Shown here: in pieces, positions 51,115-58,819 of the stretch | How positions within the stretch are numbered: position 1 is the stretch's first letter | How the letters are laid out: every line of letters begins with the position of its first letter | Assembly: GCA_033762735.1 (NCBI GenBank) | Contig: JANRLJ010000155.1 | Location: forward strand, 1 to 64,000 | Origin: JANRLJ01 sp033762735 | GTDB lineage: Bacteria > Chloroflexota > Anaerolineae > Aggregatilineales > Phototrophicaceae | DNA length: 64,000 nucleotides | Reading direction: 5' to 3' | Position numbers and translations under genes: made by a program | Notes under the pieces: model-generated | Told to the model about the DNA's origin: nothing | The model's input: the letters and a program-made list of their open reading frames with translations, nothing else | Databases searched by the model: none

Positions 51115-53786
51115 TCCCCGCCGTCCTCGCTCTGCTGCAAGCCATCGAAATAGCCCGACATCCAGCGCAGCGCATCAAGCGCATTCTGTGGGGATTGTTC
51201 GCCCGTCAGCAGAGAGCGCTCGGCATCTTCTCCGCTGCGGCGCGGTGCCCTCCCGCGATTTTCTGCCAGCGTCACGACCATCTGCGCCAGTTCGCGTAAA
51301 TTCTTCGCCACCACCTTGCGGGCATCGGGCGAAAGCTGCGCCTGATACGCCTCTAACTCCGCGCGGGCAGCGGCCTGATCGAAACCGCTTCCCTGCCGAT
51401 TCTCACTGTCGAAGGACACCAGCATCCCCTGAATGAGGTTGTAGGTGGTCGAGACAGCGCTGGCGAATTCGTCCGCCGTGCGTTTGCCCACAATCCGGCG
51501 GACGGCAAGTGTGGTGCTGACGATGTCCTGTTCTTCCTGAGTGAGGCGCTTCGCCAGCCCTTGCAGGCGTGAGGTCGGCTGGGTCTGCACCCATTCGCGC
51601 CACTTGCCCAGCAGTTGAATGCGTGTGCTGGCGCTCCATGTGGTCGCGTCATGCAGCCGATTCAGGTTCTCCGCCAGCGCAGCATCCTCCGTCAGAGTTT
51701 CGATCCACAGCAGCAGCCGCCGGGCAGAGGCACGCGCCACGCCTTCCGCCCTGAACTCATTCGCCGCTTGCAGCATACGCCACAGAATATCGGGCGATAC
51801 CGTAATCGCCGCATTCTGCTGAATCAACCGTGCAGCCTGTTCGATCAGCGGCTGCATCGAACGGTTCCAGGCGCGATTGGCAATCAGCCGCAGGTACACG
51901 TTGACCGCCTGCTGCGGCGTGATCGTCTCATCGCCCATCATCAGCCCGACCACATTCAGGATCGACTCTGGGGTGAAGCCGCTGTTATTCAGGGCAGCGG
52001 CCAGCAACGCTAATTGATTATCTCGCTGCGCCATCTGCGCGACCAGCGGCCTGTAAAACTCGACCCGCCCTGCCATAATCGAATGGGAAAGCAGCCGTTC
52101 CTGCGTTTCCGGTGGCAGCCAGGCAGCGCCATTTTCTGCAAGGCGCGTTAAAAGCTGTGCTGGTTGATATGGTTCCGGGACATGGCTGGCGCTGTTGTCG
52201 TTGTATAGCCCCCACACGAAATCGAGGTTGGCCGGGGTTATCACCTGCCCCGTGCGCTGGTGGATGGCGCGGGCGACCAGCACCAGCCCGATCTCTCGCC
52301 CCAGTGCCAGCGCGGTTGTAAAGGCTTCGGGATTCCCCTCGCGCAGCGCTGGTCCCAGCGGATAGGTCAGCTTTTCCAGCAGGGCATTGTCATCCAGCAG
52401 GCGATCAACCCAGCCAGGGACGCGCCGCGCCGCCAGAATCAGCAGTTGATGGCCGAGCGCTCCATCATCATGCGCCCGCTTCTGCGCCGCCTGTAACCCC
52501 TGCTGGAGCACTTGGCTGAGTTGATAGGTGGCCGGTTCGCGGGCGATCAGTTGCAGCCAACTGATGAAGGTGTCATTGTCCGCATCGTTGATGGCGACAT
52601 TGAGTGACACCGCCGCCGCCGCTTTCAGCCGGGGCAGCCAGCGCTCATCAAGCCCCTGGCTCAGCCGTGCGCGGATGAACGAATACACAGCATCCGGCTC
52701 GTTATTCAGCGCTTGGGTCAACTGCTGATTGAACCGTGCATCCAGTTCTGCGTCCTCGTCCATCGCACGGGTCACGATTTCGGCGGCTTCCGCGTCGCGT
52801 TCCTCCAGCGCATACGCCAGCAGCCGTTCCAGATAGCGAACGCGGGTCGCACCCTCCGGCGGCGCTGCACCGCGCAGAATTGCCCTGACCTCCGCAGCAG
52901 ACACATCCCCCTCCCCGATCACACGCTGATCGAACTGATAGCGCTCTGTCACCAGTCGCAGCCTCTCGCTAAGGCTCGTATCTCGACCGGGAATCAACTG
53001 TGACGCCAGCACATCCAGCGCTCGTAGTTCCGCCGCGAAGGCTTTCAACTCGCCCTGCCACAGCGTCGTCAGCAGTTGCACATAAGGATGGACAGGCAGC
53101 GCCTCCGGCAGGGTCAGGCCTGTGGCAAGCTGACTCGCTTCGACCTGATTTTTTTCTACGCTCAGGTCAGTTTCGGTAAACAGAACACCGACCTGGACGG
53201 GACGGGTGCTGTTGGTGGAGAAGGTGAAATCCACGCGGGTACTGGCGGGCAGCAGCAGCATAAGCGCCTGAACCAGTTCCAGTCGTGCGTTCAGATCGGG
53301 GGAAAAGTCGCGCAGTGCCAGCCCGCGTTCGTCCAGCGCGGCGCTGAGCAGATCAAACAAGGGCTGCATCTCCCCGCTGGTCAGGCGGCCAAGCACACTT
53401 TCCAGCACGACCGTGCGGCGTTCGCCCGTCCAGGTCGGCATAGGCGGCACGTCCAGGGGCGGCAGCGGCGCGGCCTGTGCATCCTGTGGCACAGCCTGGG
53501 TGGTGATTTCCAGCAGTGAGCGCACATTGTCCACCAGACCCCGGTAGATATCGGACGGCAGGACGACGAAGTGATAGAGGCGTTTTTCTTCGCCCCACGC
53601 CCGCACCAGCCCGAACTGGTCGTCCAGCGGGCCAAAGAGACCAACGGCCTGTGCGCCGGAGGGCATCGGCTCAACCGGGTTTTGCGCCTGCCAGAAGTCT
53701 ATCTGCTCTGGGGAAAGCGTTTCAGTACGGGCAAGAACCCCATCCTGAGTCAAGAAAAAATGTGCCAGCGTACTGTCTGGGAACAC
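51111..53786 (-). CDS. Large helical protein of unknown function
   Basis: 891 aa from a GTG start. The first ~100 residues are a mixed fold (AVGLFGPLDDQFGLVRAWGE, RLYHFVVLPSDIYRGL). A second block (about 115-215) has ALMLLLPASTRVDFTFSTNS. The remaining ~650 residues are alpha-helical, probably a solenoid. The first two blocks recall the N and M domains of GTPase-associated proteins (GAP1-N/GAP1-M) of predicted bacterial conflict systems, but this is an impression from the pattern, not a match I can confirm. No GTPase gene is near. No signal peptide or membrane helix. It converges with the PBP gene, and its stop codon lies in a palindromic repeat. Confidence 0.55.
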   Translation of the reverse strand: MFPDSTLAHFFLTQDGVLARTETLSPEQIDFWQAQNPVEPMPSGAQAVGLFGPLDDQFGLVRAWGEEKRLYHFVVLPSDIYRGLVDNVRSLLEITTQAVPQDAQAAPLPPLDVPPMPTWTGERRTVVLESVLGRLTSGEMQPLFDLLSAALDERGLALRDFSPDLNARLELVQALMLLLPASTRVDFTFSTNSTRPVQVGVLFTETDLSVEKNQVEASQLATGLTLPEALPVHPYVQLLTTLWQGELKAFAAELRALDVLASQLIPGRDTSLSERLRLVTERYQFDQRVIGEGDVSAAEVRAILRGAAPPEGATRVRYLERLLAYALEERDAEAAEIVTRAMDEDAELDARFNQQLTQALNNEPDAVYSFIRARLSQGLDERWLPRLKAAAAVSLNVAINDADNDTFISWLQLIAREPATYQLSQVLQQGLQAAQKRAHDDGALGHQLLILAARRVPGWVDRLLDDNALLEKLTYPLGPALREGNPEAFTTALALGREIGLVLVARAIHQRTGQVITPANLDFVWGLYNDNSASHVPEPYQPAQLLTRLAENGAAWLPPETQERLLSHSIMAGRVEFYRPLVAQMAQRDNQLALLAAALNNSGFTPESILNVVGLMMGDETITPQQAVNVYLRLIANRAWNRSMQPLIEQAARLIQQNAAITVSPDILWRMLQAANEFRAEGVARASARRLLLWIETLTEDAALAENLNRLHDATTWSASTRIQLLGKWREWVQTQPTSRLQGLAKRLTQEEQDIVSTTLAVRRIVGKRTADEFASAVSTTYNLIQGMLVSFDSENRQGSGFDQAAARAELEAYQAQLSPDARKVVAKNLRELAQMVVTLAENRGRAPRRSGEDAERSLLTGEQSPQNALDALRWMSGYFDGLQQSEDGGE

Positions 53787-53879
53787 GTTTCAATCCGTTC
53801 GTCGTGCGGGAACACGCTCATTTTAATAGAGTGTAAGGTTGTTTGCACGAGTTACCCCAAAACCATAGCCAGTTGACCC

Positions 53880-54506
53880 TCAGTCAAAGTCGGTTGGCAG
53901 ATCGGGCTGGCGGTGATGCTCGAAGAAGCGTTTGAGCTGCCGATGAGTCACCCGCCCCAGCGATAACTCCTGTGGGATTTCGTCTTCCTTGAAGAATGCG
54001 ACTTCGGACGTTTCCAGGCTGCCCTGCGCCGTACCCCCGGTCAGTTCGCACAGGAAAAATACTTTGTAGATATAGTAAAAGTCCGGGGGCTGATCCTGAC
54101 GGGTTTTGTCATAAAGCGCCAGCAGCTTAACCGGACGTGTGCGGTAGCCGGACTCCTCGAAGATTTCGCGCACAGTCGCTTCCGAGGGTGTCTCGTTCAC
54201 ATCTGCCCAGCCGCCGGGGAGCGTCCAGCGATGCGAGTCGGACGTTTCGCGCACCATCAGGACGGCATCATCTTTAAACACCACCCCGCGCACATCGACT
54301 TTGGGTGTCCCCGGCCCGACATTTCCGGCGAACAGACCGCGCACCAGTTCATCATCGGCTTCGCTCAGGGAAGCGGCCATTTCTGCCGCAAGGTCTAAAA
54401 GCTGCTGATAACGCTGCTGATCGTAGGGGTTCTGTGTGTAGGACAGCCCGGTCTGGGCAAGGCTTTCCAGCAGGCGCACCCATCCCAACCACTTTGGCTC
54501 GCTCAA
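53880..54506 (-). CDS. NUDIX hydrolase with Nudix_hydro_N domain
   Basis: 208 aa from TTG 54506, which has GGAG six bases upstream. The frame continues to an ATG at 54569, but those extra residues are encoded by a palindromic repeat. The N-terminal domain (WLGWVRLLESLAQTGLSYTQ) is the PF12535 type. The Nudix box is complete: G99, E105, R113, E114, E117, E118, G120 in GWADVNETPSEATVREIFEE. It hydrolyses a nucleoside diphosphate linked to another group; homologues act on ADP-ribose or CDP-choline. Minus strand, downstream of the response regulator gene. Confidence 0.9.
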   Translation of the reverse strand: MSEPKWLGWVRLLESLAQTGLSYTQNPYDQQRYQQLLDLAAEMAASLSEADDELVRGLFAGNVGPGTPKVDVRGVVFKDDAVLMVRETSDSHRWTLPGGWADVNETPSEATVREIFEESGYRTRPVKLLALYDKTRQDQPPDFYYIYKVFFLCELTGGTAQGSLETSEVAFFKEDEIPQELSLGRVTHRQLKRFFEHHRQPDLPTDFD

Positions 54507-54537
54507 GCCGATCTCCTGTTTTTGTGAGGGAATCAAT

Positions 54538-54562
54538 AAGGGCGACTCGGTGAGCCGCCCTT
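54538..54562. repeat. Palindromic repeat (family A variant)
   Basis: AAGGGCGACTCGGTGAGCCG then CCCTT; shares the GGCGACTCG core with 51086-51114. It lies in the gap between the regulator and the NUDIX genes. Confidence 0.75.
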
Positions 54563-54593
54563 GTATCATAACAGGTTATCCGACCAATCCGTC

Positions 54594-55280
54594 TTAACGG
54601 TTGGCGAAGCGGTAGCCGACGCCGCGGGAGGTGAGGATATAATCGGGCTGGTCGGGGTTGGTTTCGATCTTCTGGCGCAGGTAATGGATGTACAGCTTGA
54701 GGCTGTCAATCGCGTCGGAATATTCCTCGCCCCAGGCCTGCGTCACCAGTTCGGTGCGGGTGACGACGCGCCCAGCATTGCGCACGAGCACACCCAGCAG
54801 GTTAAATTCCTTCGGCGTCAGGTGCTTGATCTCGTTGCGGACGTAGACCTCGCGGTTCATGAAGTTGATGCGGAAGTCCCCACCGTCGAAGACCAGTTCC
54901 TCGCTCATGTTGGGGCGGGGCGAACGGCGCAGATGGGCTTTCACGCGGGCGACCAGTTCATCGTTGTCATAGGGCTTGACGACATAATCATCCGCGCCCA
55001 TCTCCAGCCCCTTCACCACGTCCTTTACGTCACCGCGCGCCGTCAGGAAAATGATCGGCACGTCGGACATTTCGCGCAGTCGCTTGCACACTTCCCAGCC
55101 GTCCATATCGGGCATCATGATGTCCAGCAGGACGAGATCGGGCTGGTAGCGGTAGGCTTTGCGCAGGCCTTCTTCTGCCCGATAGGCTTTGATAATCTCA
55201 AAACCGCGTCGTTCAAGCAGCATCCCAATGAGCTGCACAGTTGGTTCTTCATCGTCGATAACGAGTATTTTTTCTGCCAT
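54594..55280 (-). CDS. OmpR/PhoB family response regulator (orphan)
   Basis: 228 aa from ATG 55280; a slightly longer frame begins at 55301. Receiver domain: KILVIDDEEP, phosphorylation aspartate in LVLLDIMMPDMDGWEV, FLTARG and the lysine in VVKPYDNDEL. The winged-helix output domain ends in LYIHYLRQKIETNPDQPDYI and the GVGYRF signature. It regulates transcription after phosphorylation by a kinase that is not encoded next to it; the layout resembles the RpaB/MtrA-type regulators of cell-envelope genes. Confidence 0.93.
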   Translation of the reverse strand: MAEKILVIDDEEPTVQLIGMLLERRGFEIIKAYRAEEGLRKAYRYQPDLVLLDIMMPDMDGWEVCKRLREMSDVPIIFLTARGDVKDVVKGLEMGADDYVVKPYDNDELVARVKAHLRRSPRPNMSEELVFDGGDFRINFMNREVYVRNEIKHLTPKEFNLLGVLVRNAGRVVTRTELVTQAWGEEYSDAIDSLKLYIHYLRQKIETNPDQPDYILTSRGVGYRFANR

Positions 55281-55634
55281 GTGGGACGTTGCTCCGTACA
55301 ACCAGGACGCGACAAACGCTTAACCGAATGCTCACAATTTATCACGGTGCGATATACAGTGCAAGTGGGCTAACAGTAGGCGTATCGTTAGCAATGCGTT
55401 TGTATAGAAAATTTTATGCTTGGAATAGCTGTAAAAGCCGTAAGAATTTTCCAACGCAGGGGGCAGCAAACGTTTGTGTGCTTTTGCGGCATGTGCAGCG
55501 CGGGCGGCAAGGGGTTATTATTAGCACAAATGGCTGAAGCATAGAGCTTCAGATTCAAAATTCTGGCGCTCTTTGCGTCTTGGCGGTCCAATCGTTTGAA
55601 CAATCTTTTGTCGTCTACGAAGGACAATCACCCC
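55281..55634. other. Divergent intergenic region
   Basis: About 350 bases between two divergent genes. 55380-55450 is AT-richer than its surroundings and probably holds promoters. A half-copy of the family B repeat (CTCTTTGCGTCTTGGCGG) lies at 55568-55590. Nothing else is recognised. Confidence 0.6.
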
Positions 55635-56423
55635 TTGAAAGCGATCATTACGGGCGCAAGCGGTACTGTCGGGCGTGCACTCCGTCAGGAAATCGAAGCG
55701 CAGGGCGGCACTGCCATCCCCTGGCAGCGCGACCAGACCCCGATTGATGACTACGCCGCGATGGAAGCGTTTGTGCGCCAGCATCAGCCGGACGCGCTGT
55801 TTCATCTGGCCGTGCCGTCACAATCGACGGGCCGCGCAGACGAGGGGCGGCTGGTCAACATCCACTGGACGGGTGAACTGGCTTGGATCTGCCGCCAGTT
55901 GGGCATTCGCTTCGTCTTCATCAGCACAGTGATGGTGTATACGGATGATGCGGTCGGCCCCTTTACGCCCGACACACCACCGGACGCCGCCGAAGGCTAT
56001 GGCTATGAAAAGCGGCAGGCGGAAGACCGCGCTTTCTACCAGAACCCGGAAACCGTCGTCGCGCGGCTGGGCTGGCAGATCGGCGAAGGGGCAGGCTCCA
56101 ACAATATGATTGATTTCTTCGAGCGGCAGATGCAGGAAAATGGGCAGATAACCGCCAGCCGCCGCTGGTATCCGGCCTGCTCGTTTGTGGTGGATACCGC
56201 CTCGGCGCTGATTCAGCTTGCGGCCATGCCCGCCGGTTTGTACCTGGTGAACTCCAACACCCGCTGGACGTTCGATGAAATCGCTGTCGCGCTAAACGAA
56301 CATCACGGCGACCGCTGGAGGATTGTGCCGAACGATGATTTTGTCTACGACCAGCGCATGATCGACCCACGTGTACCGATTGCGCCGCTGAACGAGCGCC
56401 TGCCGAATCTGCCACGTAAATAA
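55635..56423 (+). CDS. NAD(P)-dependent RmlD/epimerase-type sugar-nucleotide reductase
   Basis: 262 aa from TTG 55635, which gives MKAIITGASGTVG and follows an AAGGA; the frame extends to another TTG at 55596. Cofactor motif ITGASGTVGRAL, then FHLAVPSQSTGRA, VFISTVMVYTDDAVGPFTP and the catalytic YGYEKRQAED (Y-x3-K). It resembles dTDP-4-dehydrorhamnose reductase and related short epimerases. No other rhamnose genes are near, so the substrate is open. Confidence 0.82.
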   Translation: MKAIITGASGTVGRALRQEIEAQGGTAIPWQRDQTPIDDYAAMEAFVRQHQPDALFHLAVPSQSTGRADEGRLVNIHWTGELAWICRQLGIRFVFISTVMVYTDDAVGPFTPDTPPDAAEGYGYEKRQAEDRAFYQNPETVVARLGWQIGEGAGSNNMIDFFERQMQENGQITASRRWYPACSFVVDTASALIQLAAMPAGLYLVNSNTRWTFDEIAVALNEHHGDRWRIVPNDDFVYDQRMIDPRVPIAPLNERLPNLPRK

Positions 56424-56517
56424 ATCGGAATTAGCAAGTTGCCGTTCAATAAACGACGAAATACGGATAACTAAAAACTGATTACTGTCAACTACTCGCA
56501 ACTGAAAGGTTCCCCCA

Positions 56518-58218
56518 ATGCTCTCCGATCTTGCCATTGCCCAGCAGGCCAGTCTGAAACATATCCATGAAATCGCCGACATGATGGGGCTTTCCCCGGA
56601 CGACATCGACCTCTACGGCAGCCCCCACGTCGCCAAGTTCCGACTGGATGTGCTGGACAAGCTCAAAGACCGCCCGAACGCCCGCTATATCGACGTGACC
56701 GCCATTACGCCGACCCCACTCGGTGAAGGGAAATCCACCACCACCGTCGGCCTCGGTCAAGCCTTAAACGTGATCGGCAAACGCGCCACCATCACCCTGC
56801 GCCAGCCTTCGCAGGGGCCGACCTTCGGCATCAAAGGTGGCGCGGCGGGCGGTGGCTATTCGCAGGTCGTGCCGATGGAGACGTTCAATCTGCATCTCAC
56901 AGGCGATATTCACGCCGTCACGGCGGCCAATAATCTGCTGGCCGCGATGATCGATAACCGCCTGATGCGCGGCAATCCGCTCAATATCGATGCCGACAGC
57001 ATCACATGGAAACGGGTGCTTGATGTGAACGACCGGGCACTGCGCGACATCATCATCGGCCTGGGCGGGAAGACCGAAGGCGGCGTGGTGCGCCAGACTG
57101 GGTTCGATATTGCCGTCGCCAGCGAGGTGATGGCGATTCTGGCGCTGACGACTTCCATTCAGGACATGCGGGAGCGCTTCGGGCGAATCGTGATCGGACT
57201 GACCCACGACAAAAAACCTGTGACGGCGGAGCAGATCGGCGCGGCGGGCGCGATGACCGTGCTGATGAAAGAGGCCATCCGCCCGAACCTGCTGCAAACG
57301 CTGGAGAACACGCCCGCGATTGTCCACGCCGGCCCATTCGCCAACATCGCGCCGGGGCAAAGCAGCGTTCTGGGTGATCTGATCGGCATTAAATGTGGCG
57401 ATTATCTGGTAACGGAATCGGGCTTCGGGGCAGATATTGGTGCGGAAAAGTTTTTCAACATCAAGTGCCGCGCCAGCGGACTCAAGCCCGACGCTGCCGT
57501 ACTGGTCGTGACAGTACGCGCCCTCAAAAGCCACAGCGGGCGCTTTAAGGTGGTTGCGGGGAAGGCGCTGCCGCCGGAAATGCTGGAACGCGACGTGGAA
57601 GCGGTGGAAGTCGGCGCGGCCAACCTCATCAAGCAGATCGAAAATGTGGCGCTGCACGGCGTTACTCCTGTGGTGGCGATCAACGTCTTCAGCACCGACC
57701 ATCCAGAAGAAATCGAGGCCATCAAGCGCATCTCGATTGAAGCAGGTGCGCTGGGTGCGGCGGTGTCGCGCCATCATGCCGAGGGCGGCAAGGGGGCGAT
57801 GGAACTTGCGGAGATGGTCGTGCAGGCCGCGGAAACCCCGAGCGAGTTCCGCTATCTGTACGATGTGAATCAGCCGATTAAGGCCAAGATCGAGGCCATT
57901 GCCACACGGATTTACGGCGCGGCGGGTGTGGCTTACGAACCCACCGCCGAACGCCAGATTCGAGATTATGAGGCCAACGGCTTCGGCAGCCTGCCGATCT
58001 GCATGGCGAAAACCCACCTCAGCCTGAGCCATGACCCGACGCTGAAAGGCGCGCCAAAAGGCTTTACGCTGCCCATCCGTGAAGTGCGTGCCAGCGTCGG
58101 CGCGGGCTTCATCTATCCGCTGTGCGGTGACATGCGGACGATGCCCGGCCTGTCGGAGCATCCCGCCGCCGAACAGGTCGATCTTGACGAGTATGGGAAT
58201 GTGGTGGGGTTGTTCTAA
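56518..58218 (+). CDS. fhs: Formate--tetrahydrofolate ligase
   Basis: 566 aa, normal family length. It makes 10-formyl-tetrahydrofolate from formate, THF and ATP, for purine synthesis or the methyl branch of the Wood-Ljungdahl pathway. P-loop ITPTPLGEGKSTTTVGL near the N-terminus, QPSQGPTFGIKGGAAGGGYSQ (split over the active site), EAGFGAD-like ESGFGADIGAEKFF and the C-terminal GFIYPLCGDMRTMPGL are all in place. GAAAGG stands before the ATG. No other one-carbon genes are in the window. Confidence 0.97.
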   Translation: MLSDLAIAQQASLKHIHEIADMMGLSPDDIDLYGSPHVAKFRLDVLDKLKDRPNARYIDVTAITPTPLGEGKSTTTVGLGQALNVIGKRATITLRQPSQGPTFGIKGGAAGGGYSQVVPMETFNLHLTGDIHAVTAANNLLAAMIDNRLMRGNPLNIDADSITWKRVLDVNDRALRDIIIGLGGKTEGGVVRQTGFDIAVASEVMAILALTTSIQDMRERFGRIVIGLTHDKKPVTAEQIGAAGAMTVLMKEAIRPNLLQTLENTPAIVHAGPFANIAPGQSSVLGDLIGIKCGDYLVTESGFGADIGAEKFFNIKCRASGLKPDAAVLVVTVRALKSHSGRFKVVAGKALPPEMLERDVEAVEVGAANLIKQIENVALHGVTPVVAINVFSTDHPEEIEAIKRISIEAGALGAAVSRHHAEGGKGAMELAEMVVQAAETPSEFRYLYDVNQPIKAKIEAIATRIYGAAGVAYEPTAERQIRDYEANGFGSLPICMAKTHLSLSHDPTLKGAPKGFTLPIREVRASVGAGFIYPLCGDMRTMPGLSEHPAAEQVDLDEYGNVVGLF

Positions 58219-58286
58219 AGGTATTGAAGACAATACCCTTTCCCAGAGCGTTTGTATCAGAACTCGACAACACTCTAAAAAAATTT

Positions 58287-58359
58287 TTTGAACCACAAAG
58301 TCACGAAGGACACGAAGACAAGGTAAAGAATCTTTGTGACCTTTGCGCCTTCGTGGTTG
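58287..58359. repeat. AACCACAAAG-type inverted repeat (family B)
   Basis: Begins TTTGAACCACAAAGTCACG and ends TTTGCGCCTTCGTGGTTGG. It lies 68 bases after fhs and may act as its terminator. Confidence 0.8.
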
Positions 58360-58430
58360 GTGTTGTTATTGATCTCTTTTGGACTATTCGTGGAATTTGA
58401 TGCGTTTCCTGTGGCCTTTCCTGAACCTCC

Positions 58431-58459
58431 TTGACACCAGTTCTCAGGTATGCTATGGT
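58431..58459 (+). promoter_or_regulatory. Strong sigma-70 type promoter of the tRNA-like locus
   Basis: TTGACA (58431-58436), exactly 17 bases, then TATGGT (58454-58459) with an extended TG element (58451-58452). A transcript would start near 58466. No protein gene follows within 350 bases, so it should drive a non-coding RNA. Confidence 0.65.
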
Positions 58460-58465
58460 AGTGGG

Positions 58466-58691
58466 GTGCGGGCCGACTGGACTTGGGTTATCTGATTTTC
58501 CTGTCAAGAAAGTTCGTGGGTTCGAATCCCACAATGCCCTCTTTTAAAATGGGCATGTGGCGGAGTGGTCGAACGCAAATTTCCCATCCAACACACTTGT
58601 CTGCACACCCTGCTTTTGCCATCGTAGTATGGCGCGGGCCGAAGTCGCTGGGTTATCTCAAACGATCCCACGACGCAACCTTGCCCGCGCC
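58466..58691 (+). ncRNA. Unusual RNA locus with serine-tRNA-like 3' half upstream of the 5' half
   Basis: A perfect T arm GTGGGTTCGAATCCCAC (58516-58532) is followed by acceptor-like AATGCCC and T (58533-58540), then ten bases, then GGGCATG (58551-58557) and a serine-type D arm GGCGGAGTGGTCGAACGC (58559-58576). GGGCAT and ATGCCC are exact complements, so the two halves fit one acceptor stem in permuted order. No clear anticodon arm follows. The blocks GCGGGCCGA and TGGGTTATCT occur at 58468 and 58484, and again at 58634 and 58649. A 9-bp stem GGCGCGGGC/GCCCGCGCC (58631-58639, 58683-58691) encloses a second stem (58644-58652 with 58667-58674). It could be a permuted tRNA, a tRNA-like regulatory RNA, or the remains of two tRNA genes. 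Confidence 0.5.
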
Positions 58692-58819
58692 CTCCTTTCC
58701 CCAAATGTTTTTCCCTATCCCTGCCTATCCCCGATGACCTCAATACATGACAATTCTGTGATGAAGTAGAATAACTACTATAACCTGCAAGACGAGTCAT
58801 CTCTTACCGAGGCAAGCCC

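Noticed and set aside
56764..58296. Minus-strand frame of 510 codons across fhs
   Set aside because: Antisense shadow of formate-tetrahydrofolate ligase.
58431..58760. Permuted (two-piece) tmRNA
   Set aside because: The order of halves would fit, but the D arm is of normal tRNA type, and I find no tag reading frame ending in an ALAA-like peptide and no pseudoknot series.
58557..58769. Small plus-strand ORF beginning MAEWSNANF
   Set aside because: It runs through the tRNA-like D arm and the GC-rich stems; such frames are typical false ORFs over RNA genes. The reverse frames with the GIRTH-type peptide are the same artefact.
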